A stretch of 64,000 bases of DNA from Halomarina pelagica (GCF_024228315.1 NZ_CP100454.1:1054001-1118000), one strand, 5' to 3'; counted from the stretch's first letter, positions 26,655 to 35,043 are shown. The notes: generated from the letters alone by a model not told the origin. A program made the numbers and translations.

Positions 26655-28040
26655 ATGAACCGAACGACGGAGCGGTGGTTCGCGGTTGTCGCCGTCGCCG
26701 TGCTCGTCGCGTCCGGCGCGGCGGTCGCCGCGGGACCGACGCAGGCTCGATCGGGCGCGAACGTCGCGTTCGATCCTCCGGTTCCCGACGAGTACTCGTT
26801 CGACGAGCCCGCCGCCCCCGGGCGCGCCACCGTCGACGGTCGGTCGTTCGACTCGGTGCAGGAAGCCGTCGATTCGGCCGAGCCGGGCGATACGGTCCGG
26901 TTGCGGGGTCGGTTCGACGAGGACGTCGTCGTGAACGCGTCCAACCTCACGCTCGTCAGCGAACCGGGACAGCTCGCTCTCATCGACGGCACCGCCACCG
27001 GTGACGTGCTCACGCTCAACGGCGAGAACGTCACGGTTCGGCGCGTGTGGGTGCGTAACTCCGGATTCGACCCCGCCGGAAACGACGCGGGCATCTGGGT
27101 CAACGGTACGGGCGCGAGGATCGTCGACAGCCGCGTGACGGCGATCACGTTCGGGATCTGGATCGACGGCGTCGACGGCGTCGTGATCGAGAACAACACT
27201 ATCGTCGGTCGCGAATCGGTCCGACCGCTGTCGTACCGCGGGAACGGCATCCAGGTGTGGAAGACGGAGGACTCGCTGATCGCCGACAACCGCATCACCG
27301 ACGTTCGAGACGGCGTCTACTTCTCGTGGGCGTCGAACGTCACCGCCCGGAACAACGCGATGTGGGACCTGCGCTACGGCGTCCACTACATGTACTCCGA
27401 CGACTGTCGCCTCGCGAACAACACCGCGTTCGACAACGACGTCGGCTACGCACTGATGCTCTCGGAGAACATTCGGGTCGCGAACAACACCGCGGTCAAC
27501 AACACGGGGACGAGCGGCCACGGCATCCTCCTCAAGCGGATCGACCACTCCGTCGTCGAAGGCAACGAGGTCGTCGCCAACGGTAACGGACTGTACGTGT
27601 TCAACTCGGTGAACAACACGATCGCCGGGAACCTCGTCCTCGAAAACCGGGTTGGCATCTATCTCACCGCCGGCAGCGTCGACGAGCGCGTCTACGGGAA
27701 CAGCTTCATCAACAACGGAAGAGCGGTGCGGGCTCTCGTCGGCGAACTGGCGACGTGGAACGCGAGCGACCGCGGCAACTACTGGTCGGACGCCCGCCGA
27801 TCGGACGTGGATCACGACGGCGTCAACGAGATCCGCCACCGGCCGGCCGGCCTCGTCGACTATCTCGTCTATCAGCATCCACAGGCGACCGTCTTCGCGT
27901 CGAGTCCGGCGTTCGACGCCCTTCGGCGGGCGGAGAGCGCCTTCCCCGTCATCGACGCGCCGGGGGTCGTCGACTACCACCCGCTCGCCGACCCCCCACA
28001 CGACGACTGGAGGCGATACTATGCACGCAATCGACGTTAG
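26655..28040 (+). CDS. nosD: NosD, copper-site maturation protein (461 aa)
   Basis: An exported right-handed beta-helix (carbohydrate-binding/CASH type) protein needed to build the CuZ centre of NosZ. A Sec-type signal (1-26) ends at AVAAGPTQA. Many helix turns follow, with repeating N-N-T motifs (VIENNTIVG, LANNTAFDN, VANNTAVNN). The family segment SWASNVTARNNAMWDLRYGVHYMYS is clear near residues 230-250. Its last 20 bases overlap nosF. Length agrees with the family. Confidence 0.92.
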   Translation: MNRTTERWFAVVAVAVLVASGAAVAAGPTQARSGANVAFDPPVPDEYSFDEPAAPGRATVDGRSFDSVQEAVDSAEPGDTVRLRGRFDEDVVVNASNLTLVSEPGQLALIDGTATGDVLTLNGENVTVRRVWVRNSGFDPAGNDAGIWVNGTGARIVDSRVTAITFGIWIDGVDGVVIENNTIVGRESVRPLSYRGNGIQVWKTEDSLIADNRITDVRDGVYFSWASNVTARNNAMWDLRYGVHYMYSDDCRLANNTAFDNDVGYALMLSENIRVANNTAVNNTGTSGHGILLKRIDHSVVEGNEVVANGNGLYVFNSVNNTIAGNLVLENRVGIYLTAGSVDERVYGNSFINNGRAVRALVGELATWNASDRGNYWSDARRSDVDHDGVNEIRHRPAGLVDYLVYQHPQATVFASSPAFDALRRAESAFPVIDAPGVVDYHPLADPPHDDWRRYYARNRR

Positions 28041-28953
28041 CGAGGTAACGAAGACGTACGGCGAGGTGACGGCGCTCGACGGCCTGTCGCTCACCGTCGA
28101 TCGAGGGGCGACGTTCGGGCTCCTGGGCACTAACGGCGCGGGGAAGTCCACGCTGTTCAAACTGCTCGTCGGCCACACGACGCCGGACGCCGGATCGCTC
28201 GCCATCGGCGGCACCGACGTTACGACCGCGGGCGCGTCGATCAGACGCGACGTCGGCTACCTCCCCGAACACGCCGGGTTCCCGCCGACGCTCACCGGAC
28301 GCGAAGTGCTCGCGTTCACCGCCCGGATGCGCGACCTCGCGGCCGCGGACGACCGCATCGCGAGCGTCCTCTCGGTGGTCGGACTCGAGGACGCCGCCGA
28401 TCGACGCGTCGGGGGCTACTCCAACGGGATGACGCGGCGGCTCGGGCTCGCGACCGCGCTGCTCTCGCGGCCGAGGACCCTGCTCCTCGACGAACCGACG
28501 GCGGGACTCGATCCGCGCGGCGTGTCGGCGTTCCATCGCACCGTCCGGTACCTCGCCGACCGCGAGGACCTCACGGTCGTGCTCTCCTCGCACGTCCTGT
28601 CCGAGGTCGAGTCGCTCTGCGAGTCGGTCGCCGTCCTCCACGACGGCCGCCTGCTGACCGAGGGATCCGTCGCGGCGTTGAAACGGCGGGGGGACGCCGG
28701 GGTCGAGGTCCGCGTTCGCCTCCGGTCCCCCGACGACGTCGACGAGGCGCTCGCCGTGATCTCGGCGCACGACGTCGACGGCACGTCGACGACGGGGACC
28801 GCCCTGGAGATCGAGTGCGACCCGTCGACGGCGATCGACCTCGTCTCCGCGCTCGACGACGCGGTCGGGCTGGACGGGTACGAGGTTCGAGAGCCCGGTC
28901 TCGGGCGCGCGTTCGAACGTGCGCTCGCGACCGCCACGGGGGCGCGCGAATGA
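28021..28953 (+). CDS. nosF: NosF, ABC transporter ATPase for NosZ maturation (310 aa)
   Basis: ATP-binding subunit that powers NosDFY, thought to deliver sulfur or a precursor for CuZ assembly. Walker A GTNGAGKST is at residues 36-44, the signature YSNGMTRRL near 135 and Walker B TLLLDEP near 155. A C-terminal domain of about 90 residues follows the ATPase core. It starts inside the end of nosD (20-base overlap) and ends overlapping the nosY start (ATGA). Confidence 0.93.
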   Translation: MHAIDVSEVTKTYGEVTALDGLSLTVDRGATFGLLGTNGAGKSTLFKLLVGHTTPDAGSLAIGGTDVTTAGASIRRDVGYLPEHAGFPPTLTGREVLAFTARMRDLAAADDRIASVLSVVGLEDAADRRVGGYSNGMTRRLGLATALLSRPRTLLLDEPTAGLDPRGVSAFHRTVRYLADREDLTVVLSSHVLSEVESLCESVAVLHDGRLLTEGSVAALKRRGDAGVEVRVRLRSPDDVDEALAVISAHDVDGTSTTGTALEIECDPSTAIDLVSALDDAVGLDGYEVREPGLGRAFERALATATGARE

Positions 28954-29840
28954 CTCGCGAGGGATCCACCGAAGCCGACGGCGGCGTCGAGACGACGCAC
29001 GGATCGGCGCTGGACCGGGAGGGATCGACCGGCGCGGGTACCGCGGCGCGGATCGCCACCGTGGCCCGACTGGAGTATCGACTCTCGCTCCGCAACCGGT
29101 GGGCGTTCGCGCTCACGGCGCTGTTCGGTCTCCTCGCGGGATTGCTCGCGGGGTTCGGCGGGTCGGGTCCGGGCCCCGTTCGCGTCGACGCCGTGATCGT
29201 GAGCCTCGCCTCCCTGGCGACGTACCTCGTCCCGCTCGCCGCGCTCGTCTACGGGTTCGACGCCGTCGTCGGTGCCGAGGAGAGCGGTTGGCTCGACATC
29301 GTGTTCGCGTTCCCCGTCCCCCGGTCGTGGGTCGTCGCCGGTACCGCGCTCGGGCGCGCGGCGACGCTCGCGGGCGCGACGGCCGTCGGCTTCGGCGTCG
29401 GCGGGGTCGTCCTGTTCGTTCGGGCCGGCACCGTCACGTGGTCGCTGTACGCGACCGTGTTGCTCGGCACCGTCGCGCTGGGCCTCGCGTTCCTCGCGAT
29501 GAGCGTGCTCGTGTCGTCGGTCGCCGTCGAAAAGACCCACGCGCTGGGCGTCGCGCTCCTCGTCTGGGTCTGGTTCGTCTTCGGTCACGACCTCGTCGCG
29601 CTCGGCCTGGTGGCCTGGATCGAACTGCCCCCCGGCGTCCTCTCGGCGTTCGTCCTCGCGAACCCGGTCGACGTCTTCCGCGTGCTCGTCCTCTCGGGGA
29701 TCGACTCGACCGGCGGCGGTATGGCGGCCGTCGTCGCGAACACGGACCTCTCGACCCCGGTGCTCGCGCTCGCCGCGCTCGCCTGGATCGTCGCGCCCGT
29801 GGCGGTCGCGGCGCGCGCGGTTCGACGGCGGAGCCTCTGA
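28950..29840 (+). CDS. nosY: NosY, ABC permease for NosZ maturation (296 aa)
   Basis: Six hydrophobic segments between about residues 50 and 290 form the membrane half of the NosFY transporter. The family part LRNRWAFALTALFGLLAG and ESGWLDIVFAFPVPRSWVVAG is present. An extra acidic N-terminal region of about 35 residues precedes the first helix. The start overlaps the nosF stop by four bases. Confidence 0.92.
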   Translation: MTREGSTEADGGVETTHGSALDREGSTGAGTAARIATVARLEYRLSLRNRWAFALTALFGLLAGLLAGFGGSGPGPVRVDAVIVSLASLATYLVPLAALVYGFDAVVGAEESGWLDIVFAFPVPRSWVVAGTALGRAATLAGATAVGFGVGGVVLFVRAGTVTWSLYATVLLGTVALGLAFLAMSVLVSSVAVEKTHALGVALLVWVWFVFGHDLVALGLVAWIELPPGVLSAFVLANPVDVFRVLVLSGIDSTGGGMAAVVANTDLSTPVLALAALAWIVAPVAVAARAVRRRSL

Positions 29841-29842
29841 CG

Positions 29843-30466
29843 ATGCCCGAACACTCCCCGCCGACGATCGACGAACGCTCCGCGACCGCACCGGTCGGCC
29901 GTCGGGCCGTCCTCGGAGCGCTCGGTGCCGTCGGCGCGACGGCGATCGCCGGTTGTACCGGCGCGGGCGAGAGGCCGGCCGCGGACGTCCCCGAACCGGT
30001 CGATCTCTCGGGCGGTAAGACCGACGACGTGGGCGGCATGGTGATCGGCGAGCACTTCGGTCCGAACGGTCAGATCTTCTATCGGGATCACGCCCCGGCG
30101 GGACGCGACGGTCCCGCGTGGTTCATGTCGCTGACGGCGGGGCTGTTCCCGTACTACTTCGAGCGCGAGCGCCGCGGCTGGGAGGCGGTCGCAGTCTACG
30201 TCACCGATTACTCGGCGATCGACTACTCGCTCGTGAGCCGCGACGGGAGGACGTACCTCCCGAGTCTCACCGCGGCGGACACCTTCTCGCCCGCGCGCCG
30301 GGTGACGTACGTCGCGGGGAGCGCCGTGCTGGGCGGGATGGGGAAGGCGCTCGTTCCGTTCTCCGACCCGGCCGACGCCGACTCGTTCGCCGAGGAGCAC
30401 GGCGGACGGACGGTCGCGTTCGAAGACGTCACGCAGGCGTGGCTCACCGACTACGTGCGGGGGTGA
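29843..30466 (+). CDS. nosL: NosL-like lipoprotein lacking the CGM cysteine (207 aa)
   Basis: NosL is a membrane-anchored copper chaperone that supplies Cu(I) to apo-NosZ. Here a Tat lipoprotein signal is seen (RR20-21, C38 in IAGC). The conserved domain reads VGGMVIGEHFGPNGQIFY, so Gly64-Gly65-Met66 stands where most NosL proteins have C-G-M. The remaining domain (about 65-205) keeps ALVPFSDPADADSFAEEHGG, typical of NosL. The missing cysteine may mean a different copper ligand set. It begins two bases after nosY and is the last maturation gene of the operon. Confidence 0.85.
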   Translation: MPEHSPPTIDERSATAPVGRRAVLGALGAVGATAIAGCTGAGERPAADVPEPVDLSGGKTDDVGGMVIGEHFGPNGQIFYRDHAPAGRDGPAWFMSLTAGLFPYYFERERRGWEAVAVYVTDYSAIDYSLVSRDGRTYLPSLTAADTFSPARRVTYVAGSAVLGGMGKALVPFSDPADADSFAEEHGGRTVAFEDVTQAWLTDYVRG

Positions 30467-30553
30467 TCGCCGACGGATCCTGGGGCCGTCCCCCCGGTCC
30501 GTCTGTCCCGCTCACGCGGAGGGTTCTTGCGCGTCGCGTCCCTACCGGGCGAC

Positions 30554-31198
30554 ATGTCCGCGCCCGCCACCGATCGGCCCGCCAAGTCCCCCGAGGAGGT
30601 CCGCGACCTGTACGACGAGCAGGCCCCGCGCTTCGAGCGCTACGGCTGGATCGAGGAGCGCCTCGTCGGGCGCTACCGCGAGCGGCTGTTCTCCCGGGCG
30701 ACGGGGCGCACCCTCGACGTGGCCTGCGGGACGGGACCGAACTTCCGCTACTTCCCCGAGGGGGTCGCCCTCACGGCGGTGGACCTCAGCGAGGGGATGC
30801 TCGCGGCGGCCGATCGCCGGGCGGCCGAACTGGGTCTGGACGCGGACCTCCGGGTGGCCGACGCCGAGGCCCTCCCCTTCGAGGACGACAGCTTCGACGC
30901 CGTCGCCTCCGCGCTCTCGACGTGCACGTTCCCCGACCCCGTCGCGGTCCTCCGCGAGATGGACCGGGTCTGCGCGCCCGACGGCGAGATCCTCCTGTTC
31001 GAGCACGGGCGCAGCGACGTCGCCCCCGTCGCCCGCCTGCAGGACTGGCTCGCCCCGCGGCACTTCCGCCGGATGGCCTGCCGGTGGAACCAGGAGCCGA
31101 CCGACCTCGTCGCCGAGGCGGGCCTCTCCGTGGAGCGGGTCCGCCGGAACGTCCTCGGGGTCTTCACGAGCATGGTCGTCGCGCCGAGCGACGACTGA
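30554..31198 (+). CDS. Class I SAM-dependent methyltransferase (214 aa)
   Basis: Methyltransferase fold with SAM motif LDVACGTGPN near residues 56-65, acidic strand VALTAVDLSEGMLAAADR, and DSFDAVASALSTCTFPDP. The sequence resembles phospholipid N-methyltransferase and ubiquinone/menaquinone methyltransferase relatives. The frame runs upstream to 30527, but the ATG at 30554 (MSAPATDRP) is the better start. It follows nosL by 87 bases in the same direction and may be read through from the nos operon, or have its own promoter. Substrate is unknown. Confidence 0.8.
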   Translation: MSAPATDRPAKSPEEVRDLYDEQAPRFERYGWIEERLVGRYRERLFSRATGRTLDVACGTGPNFRYFPEGVALTAVDLSEGMLAAADRRAAELGLDADLRVADAEALPFEDDSFDAVASALSTCTFPDPVAVLREMDRVCAPDGEILLFEHGRSDVAPVARLQDWLAPRHFRRMACRWNQEPTDLVAEAGLSVERVRRNVLGVFTSMVVAPSDD

Positions 31199-31259
31199 AC
31201 CGGGCGTCGCGGTCGGCGCGACCGGTCGCACCGGGGGCGGCCCCTCCGCGTCTCCGCGG

Positions 31260-31616
31260 TCAGTCCTCCTTCCCGACGACGACCGCCTCGCGGATCTCGA
31301 GGGCCGTCTCGAACTCCTCGCGCCGGCCGAGTTCGCTCCCGACGCGGCGGAGGTGCTCGGTGTGCGCGCGCTCGACGGCGTTCGCCTCGCGGCGCTCGAG
31401 TCGCAGGCGTGCGCTCACCTCCTCCCAGTGGCCCGCCTCGACGAAGAAGACGCAGGACTCCTCGTTCTCGTGGGCGAGTTCGTAGCGGCGGCGGTACTCC
31501 CCCAGACGGGGACCGAGGTCGTCCTGGACGTGTTCGACGAGGTCCGGCAGCAACTGCGGGCCGACGCTCGCCTTCGCGGCGGCCAGCAGGAGCGCGTTGC
31601 CGTCGATGGGGTTCAC
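31260..31616 (-). CDS. Conserved haloarchaeal protein of unknown function (118 aa)
   Basis: A soluble, mostly helical protein beginning with a GTG codon (MNPIDGNALLLAAAKASVGPQLL). The C-terminal half is rich in charged heptad-like stretches (RLRLERREANAVERAHTEHL). It starts one base after the stop of the 84-residue gene upstream, so it is the third gene of the SAMP1 cluster. No family is recognised. Confidence 0.65.
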   Translation of the reverse strand: MNPIDGNALLLAAAKASVGPQLLPDLVEHVQDDLGPRLGEYRRRYELAHENEESCVFFVEAGHWEEVSARLRLERREANAVERAHTEHLRRVGSELGRREEFETALEIREAVVVGKED

Positions 31617-31617
31617 G

Positions 31618-31872
31618 CTACCCCCCGGCGCGCATCGCCTTGCGATCGAAGTCCTCGATCAACTCCTCCAGGACGGCCTCCTCGCCCTCGAAGGCGACGG
31701 TCACCTCGGTGAGGCGGATCGATCCGGCGACGTCCACCTTCTCGGCTGAGAGGTCGGCCCGCCAGCCCTCACCCTTGACGGTACCGTCGTCGACGCGCTC
31801 GCCGCCGAGGTTCTCGAGGTACTGGACGGCGAGGCGCGTCGAGATGCCGCGGTAGGACTTCTCTCGGCGCAT
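31618..31872 (-). CDS. MoaD-related C-terminal-domain-like protein (84 aa)
   Basis: Small acidic protein: KSYRGISTRLAVQYLENLGG, then VEVTVAFEGEEA-like strands (actual text LTEVTVAFEGEEAVLEELI). It resembles the domain found C-terminal to MoaD in some MoaD-related fusion proteins, which fits its position directly after the MoaD/SAMP1-like gene (stop and start adjacent). It probably acts with that protein. The family link is from memory and moderate. Confidence 0.6.
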   Translation of the reverse strand: MRREKSYRGISTRLAVQYLENLGGERVDDGTVKGEGWRADLSAEKVDVAGSIRLTEVTVAFEGEEAVLEELIEDFDRKAMRAGG

Positions 31873-32154
31873 TCATCCCCCCGCGACCGGCGGGAACACC
31901 GACATCGAGTCCCCGTCCTCGAGCGTCGTCTCCGTGCCGTCCATGTGCAGCACCTCGCGGCCGTTCTTGAGGACGCTCAACTGGGAACGGATGTCCCCCT
32001 CGTCGTCCAGCAGGAGCCCCTCGAGGCCGTCGAACTCCGATTCGAGCGCGGCGAGCACCTCCCCGACCGTCGCGCCCGCGTCGTACTCCCGCTCGATGGT
32101 CTTCGAGCCGACCGCCTCGCGGAAGTTCGCGAAGAACCGCAACTCCAGTTCCAT
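31873..32154 (-). CDS. Ubiquitin-like small archaeal modifier / MoaD-type protein (93 aa)
   Basis: A beta-grasp protein ending in the diglycine FPPVAGG, as in SAMP1 and MoaD. Such proteins are adenylated by the E1-like UbaA and then either conjugated to lysines or loaded with sulfur for molybdopterin and tRNA thiolation. Conserved parts are ELRFFANFREAVGSKTI and QLSVLKNGREVLHM. The frame extends upstream 49 codons, but the ATG at 32154 gives the correct N-terminus. Its presence is relevant to the pterin enzymes (FDH, AOR) encoded nearby. Assignment to SAMP1 or MoaD is not settled; haloarchaeal SAMP1 and MoaD overlap in sequence. Confidence 0.85.
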   Translation of the reverse strand: MELELRFFANFREAVGSKTIEREYDAGATVGEVLAALESEFDGLEGLLLDDEGDIRSQLSVLKNGREVLHMDGTETTLEDGDSMSVFPPVAGG

Positions 32155-32198
32155 GGTCCTATCAGTCGTCCGGGCGTGATAAAGCCACGCGGGTTGGG

Positions 32199-32384
32199 CT
32201 AGCCCATCGCGACGCTCAGCACCATCGCGGCGACGAACAGGGCGACGACGCCGGCGACGAGCGGTCCCCACGGGGTCTGCGTCTCCCGCCGTTCGGTCCA
32301 TCCGATCCAGGTGACGCCCGCGATGCCGGCGACGGCGACGAGCACGACCGCGACGCTGTACAGCAGGTCGAGCAACGACGACAT
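32199..32384 (-). CDS. Small two-helix membrane protein (61 aa)
   Basis: Begins MSSLLDLLYSVAVVLVAVAGIAG, then a charged loop (GWTERRETQTPWGP) and a second helix (LVAGVVALFVAAMVLSVAMG). A TATA-like ACTTAGTA lies about 25-30 bases upstream on the minus strand. It lies before the SAMP1-like gene in the same direction, with 44 bases between. Function unknown. Confidence 0.6.
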   Translation of the reverse strand: MSSLLDLLYSVAVVLVAVAGIAGVTWIGWTERRETQTPWGPLVAGVVALFVAAMVLSVAMG

Positions 32385-32447
32385 GTGGCGTGCTACTGAC
32401 CGAACCGTACTAAGTGTGTGCGTTGCTGTCACCCGGCCGACGTGACA

Positions 32448-32456
32448 AGGTATATC
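32448..32456 (+). promoter_or_regulatory. TATA box before the 132-residue protein
   Basis: The element AGGTATATC is centred about 33 bases before the ATG at 32485, standard spacing for a leaderless haloarchaeal transcript. Confidence 0.5.
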
Positions 32457-32484
32457 GCGGTCGGTCGCAAGGTGTGACACACGG

Positions 32485-32883
32485 ATGCGAATGGAACTCC
32501 GGGTGTGCAAGCACTGCTACGAGGGGGAGCACGGTAACCCGCAGAAGACGGCGGTGACGCGGGACATGGTCCGCTGTGCGGAGCGGGTCCGGGAGTACAA
32601 GGACCTCATCGACCTCGACGCGCTGTACGTCACGAAGGTCCGCGACGGCGACCCGGGCGGCGCGGAGGCGCTGCCGGTCATCGTCGCGAGCATCGAGAAC
32701 GATCAGATCTCGCTCTCGGACACGCAACTCGTGATGGAGGACGACGACGGGAACATGCTCGTCTACCCCGATCCGAAGGACGTCCTCGAGGTGCTCACGC
32801 GAAACGTCGATCAGATCAGCGCCCACACGCGACAGGACGTCACCGTCGAACTCTCGTCGGAGGGGGCGGAGCTGTTGACGTGA
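32485..32883 (+). CDS. Conserved protein of unknown function (132 aa)
   Basis: Soluble and acidic. The N-terminus MRMELRVCKHCYEGEHGNP carries a C-x2-C pair with a following histidine, suggesting a half zinc site. Later parts are VIVASIENDQISLSDTQLVM and LVYPDPKDVLEVLTRN. It has its own TATA box and no evident operon partner. No family recognised. Confidence 0.65.
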   Translation: MRMELRVCKHCYEGEHGNPQKTAVTRDMVRCAERVREYKDLIDLDALYVTKVRDGDPGGAEALPVIVASIENDQISLSDTQLVMEDDDGNMLVYPDPKDVLEVLTRNVDQISAHTRQDVTVELSSEGAELLT

Positions 32884-32927
32884 GCGAGGAGACGGAACGG
32901 GGAGAGGCCGCCTAACGGCGGTCCGTC

Positions 32928-33926
32928 TCAGTCGTCGTGCGGGCCGCCGTCGGTCGTCGTCGCGCGGCCGCGCTCGCGCACCTGTCGCTCGTAACGCGAG
33001 CGCAGCACGTTCCCGTACACCGACAGCACCAGCCCGAGGAACAGCACGAGGATGCCGACGTTGATGCCGACGGTGAGCAGGACGTTGGCAGGTCCGCCGC
33101 CGATCGTGAGCGTCTCCGGCACGGGATAGCCGGAGTCGTAGATGCTCCCGACGAGGACGCTCACGATGCCGACGACGACGGCCAGCCCGGCGACGTTGAC
33201 CGCCCAGTTCCAGGAGGGACGCACCGAGAGGAGTTCGATGCCGGTCCCGTCGCGGCCCTCGTCGTCGGGGTGGGGGACGTCGCGCTTCGGGACGAACGCC
33301 TTCAACTCGACCGGGTAGAACGCCGGGTGGAACCCGTGCTCGAAGATGTGGAACATCACGCCCATCAGCATGATGACGCCGAGCAGGCCGTGGAACGCGA
33401 CGAACGCCATCGCGGCCGTCTTCGTCTGGAAGAACCCCATCAGCGTCGGCTTGCTCCAGATGAGCAGCCCGGAGATCATCAGCAGCGTCAGTTCGACGCT
33501 GAAGATGAAGATCACGCCCTTGCCGACGTACGACAGGAGCGGCACCTCGTCGGCGGTGTAGCCCGCGAACTGCCGGGCGTGCGGGTGGCGCTCGTCCGCC
33601 CGCCCGAGGAGGAACTTCACGTCCTGGACGAACGCCTGCGTGTCGTTCTTCAGGTCCGGGAGGACCTCGCGGAAGTTACGTCGTCGTCCCGGCCCGACGA
33701 TCATGAACGTCATCCAGAAGACGGTGAGGACGATGAGCCCGAACCCGGCGAGTCGGTGGAGCGCGAGGACGCCGGTGTTGCCGCCCATCAGGGCGAGCAG
33801 CCACCAGAGTTCGTCGTTGAACATGACCGCGTACCCCGTGAAGAACAGGAGGAACACGTCGAGCGCCAGCAGCGAGTGGAACACCGTCGTCGTCCGGGTG
33901 AACTTTCCGTGGTCCAGGTTCGTCAT
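32928..33926 (-). CDS. Formate dehydrogenase cytochrome b subunit (gamma) (332 aa)
   Basis: Integral membrane diheme-type cytochrome b of the FdoI/FdnI family. It takes electrons from the iron-sulfur subunit and passes them to quinone. Helices are near residues 13-36, 50-75, 135-158 and 170-200, with a further pair after 240. Candidate heme histidines are in FHSLLAL, LHRLAGF, FHGLLG and MFHIFEHGFHP. The start overlaps the stop of the 144-residue membrane protein (33923-33926), so the subunits are coupled. It is the last gene of the FDH operon. Confidence 0.85.
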   Translation of the reverse strand: MTNLDHGKFTRTTTVFHSLLALDVFLLFFTGYAVMFNDELWWLLALMGGNTGVLALHRLAGFGLIVLTVFWMTFMIVGPGRRRNFREVLPDLKNDTQAFVQDVKFLLGRADERHPHARQFAGYTADEVPLLSYVGKGVIFIFSVELTLLMISGLLIWSKPTLMGFFQTKTAAMAFVAFHGLLGVIMLMGVMFHIFEHGFHPAFYPVELKAFVPKRDVPHPDDEGRDGTGIELLSVRPSWNWAVNVAGLAVVVGIVSVLVGSIYDSGYPVPETLTIGGGPANVLLTVGINVGILVLFLGLVLSVYGNVLRSRYERQVRERGRATTTDGGPHDD

Positions 33927-34357
33927 CGCGGGTCACCTCCGCTCCCGTTTCCGCCCGTGCCATCGCTTCCGGCCCCGATTCCGTCCGGGTGATCCCCGGT
34001 CCCGACGCCGCCGTCGGTCGCCACGGCTCCCGCGTCGCGGCTCCCCCGGGTCGAGCGCATCCGCGCCGCGAGCCGGTGGAAGATCCCCCAGTGGACGAAC
34101 ACCATGAACAGGACGAAGATCCCCATCAGGACGTCCACCGCGTGGGTGAGCTTGATGAGCGCGACGAGCCACGGGACGGTGTTGCCCTGCTCCCAGTTCG
34201 CGCCGACGCCGCCTCCCTCCACCGTCGGCCGGACGCGAAACAGTTGCTCGTAGAAGAGGTCGACGCTCCCGGTGACGTACCAGACGGCCGCGAGGGCGAC
34301 CGCGAGGCCGACGAACGCGCTGACGAGCAGCGCCAGGGTTTCGCGTCCGCGGCTCAT
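33923..34357 (-). CDS. Extra small membrane subunit of the FDH operon (144 aa)
   Basis: Two hydrophobic helices (about 9-30 and 65-90; the latter with HAVDVLMGIFVLFMVFVHWGIFH, including two histidines). An extracytoplasmic loop lies between them, and the C-terminal tail is Gly/Asp-rich and disordered. Stop codons and starts overlap on both sides (FeS subunit upstream, cytochrome b downstream), so it must belong to the complex. Typical Fdn/Fdo enzymes have only three subunits, so a fourth, small anchor is unusual. It may be a hinge, heme or quinone contact protein; not proven. Confidence 0.75.
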   Translation of the reverse strand: MSRGRETLALLVSAFVGLAVALAAVWYVTGSVDLFYEQLFRVRPTVEGGGVGANWEQGNTVPWLVALIKLTHAVDVLMGIFVLFMVFVHWGIFHRLAARMRSTRGSRDAGAVATDGGVGTGDHPDGIGAGSDGTGGNGSGGDPR

Positions 34358-35031
34358 CGGTCGAACACCTTCGCCTCTTGCTTCCCGAAGACGATCTCCA
34401 TCGCCTGCTGGTTGAACGCGGGGGCGGATCCCCGGCGGTCGAGTTCGCCGGCGATGTCGCTCGCGCTCCCGACGAGGATGGCGTCCGTCGCGCACTCCTC
34501 GGCGCAGGCCGGCCCCTTGCCGATCGACTGGCGCTCCTCGCACATCGTGCACTTGTCCATCGTGCCGCCGGTGCCGAAGATGCGGGCGGCCCCGTCGTCG
34601 GCCTCGGGGAACTGCGGCGCGCCGAACGGACACGCCGAGAGGCAGTACTGACAGCCGACGCAGAGGTCGTCGCTGACCTGCACGAAGCCGTCGCCGTTCT
34701 TCTGCAGGGCGTCGGTCGGACAGACCGACACGCAGGGGGCGTTGTCGCAGTGGTAACACTGCATCGGGATGCTGGTCTCGCCCGGGAACGACCGCTCGTT
34801 GAGCGCCTTCCCGCTCGAGGCGTTCATCCCCTGGGACTCCTGACCCTCGAACATCGTGGCGATGGAGATGCGCTGTTCCTGCGGGGGCAACTCCCACGTC
34901 CGCTTGCACGCGACCACGCAGCCGCCGCAGTCGATGCAGGCCTCCACGTCGGGGAAGATGCGCGCCCCCTCGCCCGTGCTCATCACGCCCTGGCTCATCC
35001 GGTCGCCCTCGATTGGATCGTTGGCAGACAT
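34354..35031 (-). CDS. Formate dehydrogenase iron-sulfur subunit (beta) (225 aa)
   Basis: A polyferredoxin of the FdnH/DmsB type with four cubane motifs: CIDCGGCVVACK near the N-terminus, CYHCDNAPCVSVCP in the middle, CVGCQYCLSACPFG, and CTMCEER...CAEECATDA. It transfers electrons from the catalytic subunit to the membrane. The ATG at 35031 lies only 13 bases from the stop of the catalytic gene. It overlaps the next gene by four bases. Confidence 0.9.
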   Translation of the reverse strand: MSANDPIEGDRMSQGVMSTGEGARIFPDVEACIDCGGCVVACKRTWELPPQEQRISIATMFEGQESQGMNASSGKALNERSFPGETSIPMQCYHCDNAPCVSVCPTDALQKNGDGFVQVSDDLCVGCQYCLSACPFGAPQFPEADDGAARIFGTGGTMDKCTMCEERQSIGKGPACAEECATDAILVGSASDIAGELDRRGSAPAFNQQAMEIVFGKQEAKVFDR

Positions 35032-35043
35032 GTTAGTGATAGA

